A stretch of DNA of 64,000 nt, taken from the NCBI GenBank assembly GCA_024229395.1, contig JAAESM010000027.1, forward strand, positions 168,248 through 232,247, given 5' to 3'. How positions within the stretch are numbered: position 1 is the stretch's first letter; each line of letters begins with the position of its first letter. Source of the DNA: Planctomycetota bacterium (GTDB lineage Bacteria > Planctomycetota > UBA1135). Shown piece after piece: positions 9,667 through 17,643 of this stretch. The notes under the pieces were generated by a model, which was not told the origin of the DNA, did not search any database, and saw only the letters and a list, made by a program, of their open reading frames with translations. Both the position numbers and the translations under genes were made by a program.

Positions 9667-10205
9667 ATGAATACGCCGCCTTCCACTCCAGATTCCGACG
9701 CTCTGCTCGCGCACAGCGGTTGGGTGCGTGCTTTGGCGCGCAATCTGGTGGTGGATCCGTCTGCGGCCGATGACGTGGAGCAGCAAGCTTGGCTCACCGC
9801 GATGGAGCGCCCGCCAACTCACGGCGGAAATTTGCGTTCGTGGTGGGGGTCGTGGTGCAGACTGCCGCTACCAAACGGTGGCGCGAGGTTGCGCGTCGGC
9901 AAGAAACCGCCGGCAGCAGCAGTCTTGAGGATCGCGAGTCCGGTGTCGCAAAACCCGACGCCATGGCCGAGCGCCTCGATACTTTCCGTCGCTTAGCTGA
10001 TTCCGTCGCCAAGTTGCCCGAGCCTTATCGCTCGGTGATCTACTTGCGATACGTCGAGGGAATGTCGGTACGTGAAGTTGCCAAGCAACAAAGCGTGCCG
10101 CTTGCCACCGCGCAATCTCATGTCCACCGTGGATTGGAGAAACTGCGCCTGATGGTGGCGGATAACATCGGCTCGCAATGGCTACTCCTTCAAGGCCTTC
10201 AATAA
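9667..10205 (+). pseudogene. ECF-type RNA polymerase sigma factor, interrupted by a frameshift
   Basis: The first ~60 codons ('HSGWVRALARNLVVDPS', 'ADDVEQQAWLTAM') are sigma region 2. The homology then continues in another frame ('VVVQTAATKRWREVARR', then region 4 'LPEPYRSVIYLRYVEGMS' and 'REVAKQQSVPLATAQSHVHR'). The break is at the run of five G at 9845-9849. One extra G would restore a single reading frame of about 180 codons with 'LRSWWGVVVQTAAT' across the junction. As written, the upstream frame ends after 109 codons and lacks the -35-binding region. Possible explanations are a true inactivating deletion, phase variation in the G tract, programmed frameshifting, or an assembly error in a homopolymer. 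No anti-sigma gene is adjacent. Confidence 0.8.
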
Positions 10206-10318
10206 GGACTTGGAGATTGATCTCACCACTCCGGCAGTGGAATACGACAGGGCCATCGACGACCTGCGCGAGTTACGCAGGAACTCATACGATCCAGAAA
10301 GCCGTTGGCGATGATTTC

Positions 10319-11743
10319 TTAGGACTTGCGGTCCGTCAACGCCGACGCCAGCGCGACCACTTGCTGTTCGCTCATGGTCTCGCCACTCTGCCCGGCCTTC
10401 TGGCAGTCTTTGAAGATCTCATCAATTTGCGCACGCGTGTCGGAGGGGAGGTCCTTGGCGCGCGTGTTATTCGCTTGGCTCAGCGGCAGTGCCTGTTGTT
10501 GCGCATGGGCACGATGACGCAAGGCGTTGAGATGGACCAGCGCGCGGTCGAGCAGGATCCATCCGAAAGCAGGATTGCTAATCGGTCCGAAGCAACGCAT
10601 GTGGCCATGCTCACCGGGGAACAACTTGGCCAAGCGATCGTGTTGTGGCGTCCAATGCTTGCCGACGCGATTGCTGCCTAGCCAAGCACCAGCAGCACCG
10701 ACCACACTGCCAAGCGCAACACCTGCACCAAAGCTCAAGCCGCCAACCGCCAAATCGATCACGCCACCCGCCGCGCCACCTGCTGCCGCAGCTCGCACCG
10801 TGAGTTGATTGGTGGTCAGGCCGAATAGCTTCCAGTTCTTCTGATCAAAAAGATCGCCGGCTTCGAAATCGAAATCTGTATCTTCGCGCTCGATGCGATC
10901 GAAACCGTAATGGCGCTCGATGCCAAGGCGGCTGCGATCTTCCAAGCGGCGCAAATGCTTGCGGTATTCCGCGACCAGGTCCTCATCGAGGCTCTTCGGC
11001 TCATGGCTCGGATCAAAGGAAGTTTGCTCCACATAGGACCAAGCTTCGAGTAAGTATTCCGCAACCAGAATCGTGGCATCTTGATCACGCTGTTGCCGAC
11101 GCTCGACCAAAGCATCCACCGCCCGCGCCAATTCACTCGACCAGGTCTCGTGCAACTCACCGAAGGTGCGCAGCAGTCGAATGCGATCATCGAAGTCGGC
11201 TTCGTGTGCATTGAAGTCACGCACCACGCTGAAGAATTGCTGCAACACCGGTCGCCACGAATCGGCACAATCATCATCGCCGATGCGATTCAACAAGGCC
11301 ACGCCCGGCCGCCCAGTCCAGCGCAGGATCTCCATCTCGGCCTCGTGGGTGGCGCGGTAGGGGCGCGAACCATCAACGACATAAAGCACGCCCGCGCTGG
11401 AATCTTCCAGCAATGGCGCGAGCAGTTGGCACTCATCATGAAAGCGCGTGCCACCATGAAACTCTTTCACAAAGGCGCGCACCGCATCCAGGCGTTGATC
11501 GGCATGCTCGGCGCGCGCTTGCATCCACTGCAAAGCGGCGGCCGCTTCCTGAAAACCTGGAGTGTCGATCAAGCGGAAGACTACGCGGCCATCCAGCTTG
11601 AAGTCATAAGCGGCGGATTCCGAAGTGGTGCCTGGGACCAGGTCGATCGGAATCGAAGTCTCTTCCAACAAGGTTGCCACCACCGACGACTTGCCTTTGT
11701 TGACATGTCCGACCACCACGAAGCTCGGTACTTGTGCATTCAT
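10319..11743 (-). CDS. DUF3482 GTPase, membrane-associated
   Basis: 474 residues. An N-terminal Era/TrmE-like G domain shows G1 GHVNKGKSS (residues 12-20), G3 'LIDTPGF' and a divergent G4 'LLNRIGDD'. A helical middle follows, then a glycine/alanine-rich hydrophobic hairpin ('AAAAGGAAGGVIDLAVGG' and onward) likely to enter the membrane, and a soluble tail. This architecture matches the DUF3482 family, typically encoded next to DUF2868 proteins, as here: the start overlaps the DUF2868 stop by four bases and has an AAGGAG site (GGAG complement at 11751-11754). The function of the pair is unknown. The domain order suggests a GTP-dependent remodelling or sensing role at the inner membrane. Confidence 0.85.
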   Translation of the reverse strand: MNAQVPSFVVVGHVNKGKSSVVATLLEETSIPIDLVPGTTSESAAYDFKLDGRVVFRLIDTPGFQEAAAALQWMQARAEHADQRLDAVRAFVKEFHGGTRFHDECQLLAPLLEDSSAGVLYVVDGSRPYRATHEAEMEILRWTGRPGVALLNRIGDDDCADSWRPVLQQFFSVVRDFNAHEADFDDRIRLLRTFGELHETWSSELARAVDALVERRQQRDQDATILVAEYLLEAWSYVEQTSFDPSHEPKSLDEDLVAEYRKHLRRLEDRSRLGIERHYGFDRIEREDTDFDFEAGDLFDQKNWKLFGLTTNQLTVRAAAAGGAAGGVIDLAVGGLSFGAGVALGSVVGAAGAWLGSNRVGKHWTPQHDRLAKLFPGEHGHMRCFGPISNPAFGWILLDRALVHLNALRHRAHAQQQALPLSQANNTRAKDLPSDTRAQIDEIFKDCQKAGQSGETMSEQQVVALASALTDRKS

Positions 11744-13185
11744 GCACCTGCTCCTTCGGTGGGTGGTTGTGGTGGCACCGCACTGACATGCAGATGGTCA
11801 TCACGTAGCTGCGCCAGCGTGCGTTTCCAGATCAGTTGATCTCGTTCGCTCGGTGCTTGCCATTGATTCGCAGCACTTAGCTGAATCGGGCAGACCTGGA
11901 TCAAGCAGCCACTGCCCAAGGCATCGCGCAGCGACCGTACGAAGGATGTGAAGCGTTTGTCCGGAGCTTCGCCAGCCTCAACGACAAGCTGCACGGTTGG
12001 AACCTTGCGCTCTGCAAGTTGAGCGACCACATCTTGATCGGACTGCAAATCACGGCCACCAGCAGCGAGGGTCAGCGAACTGTTCCAATCACCCCAAGCG
12101 ACCATAGTCAGGTCAGAGCCCTTGCTGATCGATGCATTGGCGGCATAGGAAACAGAGCCATCAGCAGCAGAATCAAAACCCGCAGCAACCCTCACAGGCA
12201 CCGGCAGCATCACATCAAACAGATCCTGCAAGCGACGGTGATTCCAATCCAAACCGCGCAATTGCTTGGCACGACCATTAGCGGACCACTGCATCAACAG
12301 CAAGCGTGGAATCAAGCCCCACACCAACAGGTTCATCATCACGAAGGGCCACCAAGCGCGGCCGTCGGCGCTAGGGACTCGGAAGGATCCTTCCAGTGGA
12401 TTCCATTGGGTGGCTTCGATCACGCGTGTTGCCGGTACCCAACTCTCTGGAAAGGCCCAGCCCCATGGCGTGGCAAGAACATTGACCAGAGCTTCCATAT
12501 GCACCGGCTCGACGCTGGCGAAGGTGGTGGCCCAACCGAACTGCAACTCGCTAAAGAGCAGCATGCCCACGAAGACCAGTAGTGCGCCGATGTTGAAGAA
12601 CACGGCGAAGCGTTGCGTGAGCCCCAACCAGATCCAACGCTCCACTTTCTGCGTGCGCGGCAAGGCTTGCATCATGTCGCTGGCCGAGATGCGCTTGGCC
12701 CAACTCCAGCGATGGGTCCATTTCATGAGGGTGGTCAAGGCGCCGAGCCACTGACGTCCGCGGGCCTTGGCGAATAGCGCGAAACCGAAGGTGCCAACCA
12801 ACAGGCCGACTTGCAGCAACACCAACATGCCAAGACACAACCATAGGTTGACGGGCTCACCACTTGGCGACGACAACGCCGCGCGCCCGGTACCCATGCC
12901 GATGATCAAGCCGCCGAAGGTCGCGAATCCGCCGACCAAACGAAAACCGCGCACCATGGCTGCACCGGGCAGCAACTCCTCCTGTTTGCGCGCCACGCGT
13001 AGCCAGGCCTTCACCGCCAACAATCGCAAACCGCGGTCGCTGACCAACTGCCTGCGTAATTGCTCGGGCTCGCCTTTCAGATCCTTCGCGACTGCAGCAC
13101 CTGCTTCCACGGCCGACGCCTGCCACGCGTGTTCGCCGCGTTGCAGACCATATTCAGTATCGAGGAAGTCGGTGAGTTCGGTCAC
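11740..13185 (-). CDS. DUF2868 membrane protein, partner of the DUF3482 GTPase
   Basis: 481 residues starting at GTG, whose GTGA overlaps the mqnC stop codon. Two hydrophobic segments near residues 78-145 ('MVRGFRLVGGFATFGGLIIG' region and 'LCLGMLVLLQVGLLVGTFGF'), another pair near 210-240, and one around 300-315 are predicted to span the membrane. The soluble C-terminal region begins near 'ALPVPVRVAAGFDS'-like sequence and contains 'MVAWGDWNSSLTLAAGG'. The N-terminal 'LLAVKAWLRVARKQEELLPG' and the linkage to a DUF3482 GTPase identify the DUF2868 family. No activity is known. Translational coupling to mqnC implies expression with the menaquinone gene, but that may be only operon economy. Confidence 0.8.
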   Translation of the reverse strand: MTELTDFLDTEYGLQRGEHAWQASAVEAGAAVAKDLKGEPEQLRRQLVSDRGLRLLAVKAWLRVARKQEELLPGAAMVRGFRLVGGFATFGGLIIGMGTGRAALSSPSGEPVNLWLCLGMLVLLQVGLLVGTFGFALFAKARGRQWLGALTTLMKWTHRWSWAKRISASDMMQALPRTQKVERWIWLGLTQRFAVFFNIGALLVFVGMLLFSELQFGWATTFASVEPVHMEALVNVLATPWGWAFPESWVPATRVIEATQWNPLEGSFRVPSADGRAWWPFVMMNLLVWGLIPRLLLMQWSANGRAKQLRGLDWNHRRLQDLFDVMLPVPVRVAAGFDSAADGSVSYAANASISKGSDLTMVAWGDWNSSLTLAAGGRDLQSDQDVVAQLAERKVPTVQLVVEAGEAPDKRFTSFVRSLRDALGSGCLIQVCPIQLSAANQWQAPSERDQLIWKRTLAQLRDDHLHVSAVPPQPPTEGAGA

Positions 13186-14342
13186 ACTAGTTGGTGTTTG
13201 CCGGTGGCTGCGGCACCGCAGCTTTCCAGTTCACCCGGCTGCGGCGTTGCGCCACGTGGGTCGATGATGTCATAACCCTGATTGCGCTGGCGTGGAGCGA
13301 ATCCCGCCTCGCGAATATTGCGTTCGATGTTCTTGATCTCGACGAGCTCGAAACAACCAGCCGCGCTGACCACATTCTCTTCCAACATGGCCGAACCGAA
13401 ATCGTTGCAGCCCATGCGCAGCGCCAACTGTGCAGCACTTGCACCTTGAGTCACGAAACTGGCCTGGATGTTGTCGAAGTTATCCAAGTAGATGCGCGCC
13501 AATGCGGTGGTGCGGAAGTACTCGGCGTGGGTGGCCTTCTTCCAACCTTCGGCATGCAGCTGATCACCAAGCGGATTGCCGCCCGGCTGGAAAGTCCAAT
13601 CGATAAAAGCGGTGAAGCCACCAGTGCGATCCTGCACCTGACGCAAACGCTCCAGGTGTTCGATGCGATCAGCCACCGTTTCGATATGACCGAACATCAT
13701 CGTGGCCGTGGTCTTCATGCCGATGCCATGCGCCTCTTCCATGATGCGCAACCAGGTATCGGTGTCGGCCTTGCGCGCGGCAATTTGCTTGCGCACGCTC
13801 TCAGTCAGGATCTCAGCGCCACCGCCAGGCATCGAGTTCATGCCGGCAGCCTGCAAGCGCTTCAACACTTCTTCGGTGCTGCACTTCGAGACCTTCGACA
13901 GGTGATGAATCTCTGGCGGCGACATCGCATGCAAGTGCAAGTCCGGCCAACGCTCCTTCAAGTCCCGGAACAACTCAGAAAACCATTCCACACCCAACTG
14001 CGGGTGATGACCACTCTGCATCAGGATCTGCACACCGCCTACATCCACGGTCTCTTGCACGCGTTTGTAGATCTCCTCGCGATCCAACACATAACCCTTC
14101 ACCTCATCCTTCGGCTTAGCATAGAAAGCACAGAAAGTGCAATCCGTCACGCAGATGTTGGTCGGGTTCAAGTTGCGGTCAATGATGTAAGTCACCACCG
14201 CTTCTGGGTGCTTACGCCGACGTACTTCGTCGGCCAAAAACGCGAGCGTGTCCAAGCCAGCGTTTTCATGCAGGAACAGGCCTTCCTCCTGGGAAAGGCG
14301 TGCGCCATCGAGGACCTTAGCGGAGAGAGTGGAGACGTCCAT
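13182..14342 (-). CDS. mqnC: Dehypoxanthine futalosine cyclase (futalosine menaquinone pathway)
   Basis: 386 residues. Radical SAM motif C-x3-C-x2-C is at Cys64, Cys68, Cys71 ('NICVTDCTFCAFYAKPKD'). 'MQSGHHPQLG', 'HAMSPPEIHHLSKVS' and 'GAGMNSMPGGGAEIL'-type sequence are characteristic of MqnC rather than MqnE. The enzyme cyclises dehypoxanthine futalosine to cyclic DHFL in the alternative route to menaquinone. The start was chosen at ATG 14342 because the family begins here and a TAGAAT hexamer lies eight bases upstream. The frame remains open further upstream through short tandem repeats of non-coding character. Its stop overlaps the DUF2868 start. mqnA, mqnB, mqnD and mqnE are not in the window. 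Confidence 0.95.
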   Translation of the reverse strand: MDVSTLSAKVLDGARLSQEEGLFLHENAGLDTLAFLADEVRRRKHPEAVVTYIIDRNLNPTNICVTDCTFCAFYAKPKDEVKGYVLDREEIYKRVQETVDVGGVQILMQSGHHPQLGVEWFSELFRDLKERWPDLHLHAMSPPEIHHLSKVSKCSTEEVLKRLQAAGMNSMPGGGAEILTESVRKQIAARKADTDTWLRIMEEAHGIGMKTTATMMFGHIETVADRIEHLERLRQVQDRTGGFTAFIDWTFQPGGNPLGDQLHAEGWKKATHAEYFRTTALARIYLDNFDNIQASFVTQGASAAQLALRMGCNDFGSAMLEENVVSAAGCFELVEIKNIERNIREAGFAPRQRNQGYDIIDPRGATPQPGELESCGAAATGKHQLV

Positions 14343-14350
14343 GAGCGCGT

Positions 14351-14356
14351 ATTCTA
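14351..14356 (-). promoter_or_regulatory. -10-like TAGAAT before mqnC
   Basis: Minus-strand TAGAAT is followed by ACGCGCTC and the ATG of mqnC. There is no Shine-Dalgarno sequence, so this fits a leaderless start. Confidence 0.5.
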
Positions 14357-14358
14357 GC

Positions 14359-14406
14359 GGCCGCCGTGCACGCGCCTCCAGCGGCTGTCGAGCACGCACC
14401 TCCAGC
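14359..14406. repeat. Two adjacent 24-bp direct repeats upstream of mqnC
   Basis: Units at 14359-14382 and 14383-14406 are identical at 20 of 24 positions and share CACGC and CCTCCAGC. A weaker third copy may run toward 14335. The array lies just upstream of the proposed mqnC promoter, where an operator could sit, but it may be neutral. Confidence 0.5.
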
Positions 14407-14472
14407 GTCAGAGCAGCCGGCGGCTTTAGCGGTGCGCGGGCTTGGCGGCACTGCAAACAGGCAGCCTGCAGC

Positions 14473-14958
14473 CTAAGTCCCGTACCAGGGCCATTCCATG
14501 CCGAGGAATGCATTGATCGCCATGAAGATGCCCAGTCCGCGCACCAGTGGATCACGCCAGGCCTTGCCTTTCTGGAAACGCTTGGCGACAAAAAAGCTCA
14601 AGACCGCGACTTGAATGGTCATCATTAGCATGAAGACACCGACGTTGTCGAGCAGGGTGTCCTTGCGGTGACCAGTCCAGTCCTTGACGTTCTCCTCGAA
14701 GATGCTGATCACCGTCTGGCCACCCATCAGCACAGGCCAATGGAAGGGCGCGCCCACGATGGCACCGGCTTGATCCCATTCAACGCCACCGTCACCGATC
14801 ATGCGTGCAAGCACGGCCACGACTGTGATTGGAGCCACGCAAAGGGCCAGCCAACCGGCGCCGCGTCGCCATTGGTAAAGGAACTTATCGTTGCTGTTGC
14901 GGAGGTAGGACACGATGAACCAAAGGAACAGCGCCGGTAGCAGGATTCCCAACCACAT
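14473..14958 (-). CDS. Small integral membrane protein, function unknown
   Basis: 161 residues with about four hydrophobic segments: residues ~2-20, 36-52, a weaker one near 70-85, and 105-125. The C-terminus ends 'MAINAFLGMEWPWYGT'. It starts where the YqgE gene stops (one-base overlap), so both are probably translated together. No family is recognised. The spacing and composition are those of a real gene. Confidence 0.65.
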   Translation of the reverse strand: MWLGILLPALFLWFIVSYLRNSNDKFLYQWRRGAGWLALCVAPITVVAVLARMIGDGGVEWDQAGAIVGAPFHWPVLMGGQTVISIFEENVKDWTGHRKDTLLDNVGVFMLMMTIQVAVLSFFVAKRFQKGKAWRDPLVRGLGIFMAINAFLGMEWPWYGT

Positions 14959-15512
14959 CAGTTCATCTCTGGGTTATCGGGCATCTTGGTCATCCACGAG
15001 AATTGTGGGTCGATCTTCGCCATCAAGCGTTCCCACAGCAAACGCCAATCGGTGGTCCAAACATCTTCGACCTGGCCGGGCAGCGCATGCCACGAATCAG
15101 CATCCATTTCATCCTGCAGCTGACCTGGGCTCCAGCCGCTGTAACCGATGAAGAAACGCAGCGTGCCTTTCTTCTCTAAAGTACGATGCACCAGCTCCAT
15201 GTCGCCGCCGAAGAAAACACCCGGCAGCACCGGCAACACGCTGACGGGATCCTGTTCCGGACCACTCAACACATGCAGGCAATCGTTGCCGACCGGACCG
15301 CCCCAAAGTAGTGGGATATCCAGCTTGCTGATGTCCTCCAGTCCAGAATCTTCCGGCAGTACATCCTCTAATTCCACATCCAAAGGCCGATTCAAGGTCA
15401 AGCCGACCGTGCCGTGTTCATCGTGCGTGCAGATCAACACCACCGTGCCATCGAAGTTGGGATCCAACATCGCGGGGCGCGAGATCAGCAGGGTGCCGGC
15501 TTCTATTTTCAT
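14958..15512 (-). CDS. YqgE/AlgH family (UPF0301) protein
   Basis: 184 residues, the usual family length. It begins 'KIEAGTLLISRPAMLDPNFD' and contains 'GTVGLTLNRPLDVEL', 'WGGPVGNDCLHVLSG' and 'FFIGYSGWSPGQLQDEM', all hallmark blocks of YqgE/AlgH. The protein is cytoplasmic and its molecular role is unresolved; in pseudomonads AlgH was linked to alginate regulation. It overlaps by four bases the end of the upstream TPR membrane protein gene and by one base the small membrane protein gene downstream. Confidence 0.93.
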   Translation of the reverse strand: MKIEAGTLLISRPAMLDPNFDGTVVLICTHDEHGTVGLTLNRPLDVELEDVLPEDSGLEDISKLDIPLLWGGPVGNDCLHVLSGPEQDPVSVLPVLPGVFFGGDMELVHRTLEKKGTLRFFIGYSGWSPGQLQDEMDADSWHALPGQVEDVWTTDWRLLWERLMAKIDPQFSWMTKMPDNPEMN

Positions 15513-17521
15513 CTTGGAGGGCTTGGCGGTGCGGACTCCTGCATTCGTCGCAGTTCGTCGACCGTCTGCTGCACCATATCACGTTGCGGGTGGTCCGGTG
15601 CCTTCTCCAAGAAATAGTCCAGCGTGCGAATCGCCATTTCCACGCGGCCTAGCTCAATCTGCAGGCTGAACAGCAATTGCGCAGCTTCAAGGCGTGTTGG
15701 GTCTTGGCCGAACATGCCAGTGGCAAGCTGCAAGGCTTCTTCAAAGCGACCGATCTGAAAAAGAGCCGTGGTCTTGCCGAGCATGGCGGCATCCAGGTTT
15801 GGATCTTGTTCGAGTGCCGTGTTGAAGAACTCGAGCGCTTCAGCCATCACCGAATCCGACAACTCATAGTGACCGGATTCGCCATGCGCCATCGCGGTCT
15901 GCGCGCGGCAATTGGCCAAACCCAGATAACCGATGGGGGAGAACTTGTAGTGATCGACCACACGTTTATACACCGCTTCCGCACCGACGAAGTCGTCATC
16001 CAAGTACAAGGCATCGCCAAGGCCAAGGTTGCCTTTCTCACGTTCGACGGCCGTCACAAAAAACAGGTCGGGGTCGACCGCAAGGCTTTCTTGATAAGCC
16101 TCCAGCGCGTACTCGGTGAGGCGCGAACGAGTCAGCCGGTCGGTCTCGTTTTGAGCGCGTTCCAACATCAAGCGACCGTATTCGATGTGGCCGGTCATGG
16201 CGTTGGGTTCCATCTCGCGGGCCCAAGCGAATAGCTCTTCTTCACTTTGCCAATGTTTGGCACCAGAGTGCGCAGAAAAGGCATTTGGAATCACCAGCAC
16301 CAACAAGCCAGCCCATGCCCAAGTCTGTTTCGGCAGCCGGCTCAACAAAGCCACTGCCACCAGCGCGAAGCCAGCACTTGGCAGATACAAAAAGCGTTCC
16401 TCGAAGGGGTATTGACCCAGCGCCTTGGTGTTCAGCACCGGAATCAAACCAGCGAACAAGAGTCCTAAACCGAACAGTACCGTGCGATTCCGACGCTGTC
16501 GCAGCCACACCGCCAAGGCGGTTAACGACAGCAAGGCGCCGCCGATTCCGATCCACAAGCGCGTGCTATCCGCCGCACTACCAAGGGTGAGCGGGCGGAA
16601 AGGCATATGAGGCCATGGCCAAAGCAGGAAGGCCAGGTAGCGACCGATCAGCGAGAAGGACAGGCTGATCTGTTGGCCCTGATCGAGCGCGTGGAAGGTG
16701 TTGACCCGGTCAAAGCCTGCCGCAGCGCTATCAAAGGCGCCAAATCTCAAAAAATATACGGCAATCGCAGCGGCACTAAGGGAGACAATCGTGAGCCAAC
16801 GGTTGTGGCGGCGAGGCAGCATGCGACTGCTTGATCTCCAGATCCAGGAAGTGCGGATCACGGCGAAGGAACTCGACAACCTTGCGCACGCCATCGACCG
16901 GGCCGGCAATGGTGCCTCAACAGCCGGCTTGGGACGAAGCACTGCAATCGCCATGGCGAGCAGCCAAACACCAAAAGCAGCTTCCTTTGAAAGCATGGCT
17001 ACAAGAAGGAATAGCCCGCATCGTAGCGATTGGTGCAGCGCCAAACTGCGCAAACTGAGTAAGCAGAACAAGGTGGCGAGTAGTTCCGGAATAGCCGAAA
17101 TCCACGCTACCGACTCGGAATGACTGCCATGGACGGCAAACAGCACCCCTGCGCCGATGGCCAAGCCACGGTGCCAGCCAAGAGCCAGAGCGAGCGACGT
17201 AACTGATGCTGCACAAGCACCATGCAGCAATAATGAAAACCAATGGAAGGCCCTTGGCGAGCCATCGCCCAATTGCCAGAGAATGCCCAAAGTAGTGGCG
17301 CCGAGCGGGCGGTAGAAGCCCGAGCCGAAGCGGCTCTCGTCGACCAACTCCCAATATGGGGTCACGAAGGATTCCCCAATCACCGACCATTCTTGCATGG
17401 TGGGATTCAGGCTGATCAGCGAGCGATCGTCGTAGACGAAATCACCGCCGCGCACTGAGGCGAACAGGAACAGGCCGATTAGGGCCGGTACCAGCAGGGA
17501 GGAGAATCTGGTTCGAGACAT
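15509..17521 (-). CDS. TMTC/GT-C-like integral membrane protein with C-terminal TPR repeats
   Basis: 670 residues from the ATG giving 'MSRTRFSSLLVPALIGLFLF'; an earlier in-frame codon exists 57 bases upstream. The N-terminal half has ~10 hydrophobic helices and the motifs 'FVYDDRSLISLNP', 'GFYRPLG' and 'HGSHSESVAWISAIPELLA', which match bacterial TMTC-like proteins (polyprenyl-sugar-using GT-C fold). The C-terminal ~230 residues are TPR-type helical repeats. It may be a protein O-glycosyltransferase or a TPR assembly protein, with no substrate known. The loop encoded near 16815-16910 is Ser/Arg-rich in the main frame, whereas another frame there reads more like protein, so two compensating frameshifts are possible. 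Confidence 0.75.
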   Translation of the reverse strand: MSRTRFSSLLVPALIGLFLFASVRGGDFVYDDRSLISLNPTMQEWSVIGESFVTPYWELVDESRFGSGFYRPLGATTLGILWQLGDGSPRAFHWFSLLLHGACAASVTSLALALGWHRGLAIGAGVLFAVHGSHSESVAWISAIPELLATLFCLLSLRSLALHQSLRCGLFLLVAMLSKEAAFGVWLLAMAIAVLRPKPAVEAPLPARSMACARLSSSFAVIRTSWIWRSSSRMLPRRHNRWLTIVSLSAAAIAVYFLRFGAFDSAAAGFDRVNTFHALDQGQQISLSFSLIGRYLAFLLWPWPHMPFRPLTLGSAADSTRLWIGIGGALLSLTALAVWLRQRRNRTVLFGLGLLFAGLIPVLNTKALGQYPFEERFLYLPSAGFALVAVALLSRLPKQTWAWAGLLVLVIPNAFSAHSGAKHWQSEEELFAWAREMEPNAMTGHIEYGRLMLERAQNETDRLTRSRLTEYALEAYQESLAVDPDLFFVTAVEREKGNLGLGDALYLDDDFVGAEAVYKRVVDHYKFSPIGYLGLANCRAQTAMAHGESGHYELSDSVMAEALEFFNTALEQDPNLDAAMLGKTTALFQIGRFEEALQLATGMFGQDPTRLEAAQLLFSLQIELGRVEMAIRTLDYFLEKAPDHPQRDMVQQTVDELRRMQESAPPSPPR

Positions 17522-17631
17522 TCGGTTTTGGGCCACCCGCGGCAGCCGACCTAGCAAAGGATAGGGAATATTCAGCAAGATTTGTGCCGACTTCGTGTGA
17601 TTCCAGCAGTGAAAGATGCGCCTTCATACAT

Positions 17632-17637
17632 TACTCT
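17632..17637 (+). promoter_or_regulatory. -10-like TACTCT before ddl
   Basis: TACTCT ends six bases before GTG 17644. The overlapping TACATT at 17627-17632 is an alternative. This spacing is the main reason for choosing the GTG start. Confidence 0.35.
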
Positions 17638-17643
17638 GTAGCG

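Noticed and set aside
13191..14357. 388-codon plus-strand frame
   Set aside because: Antisense to mqnC, which has its full radical SAM motif and family blocks.
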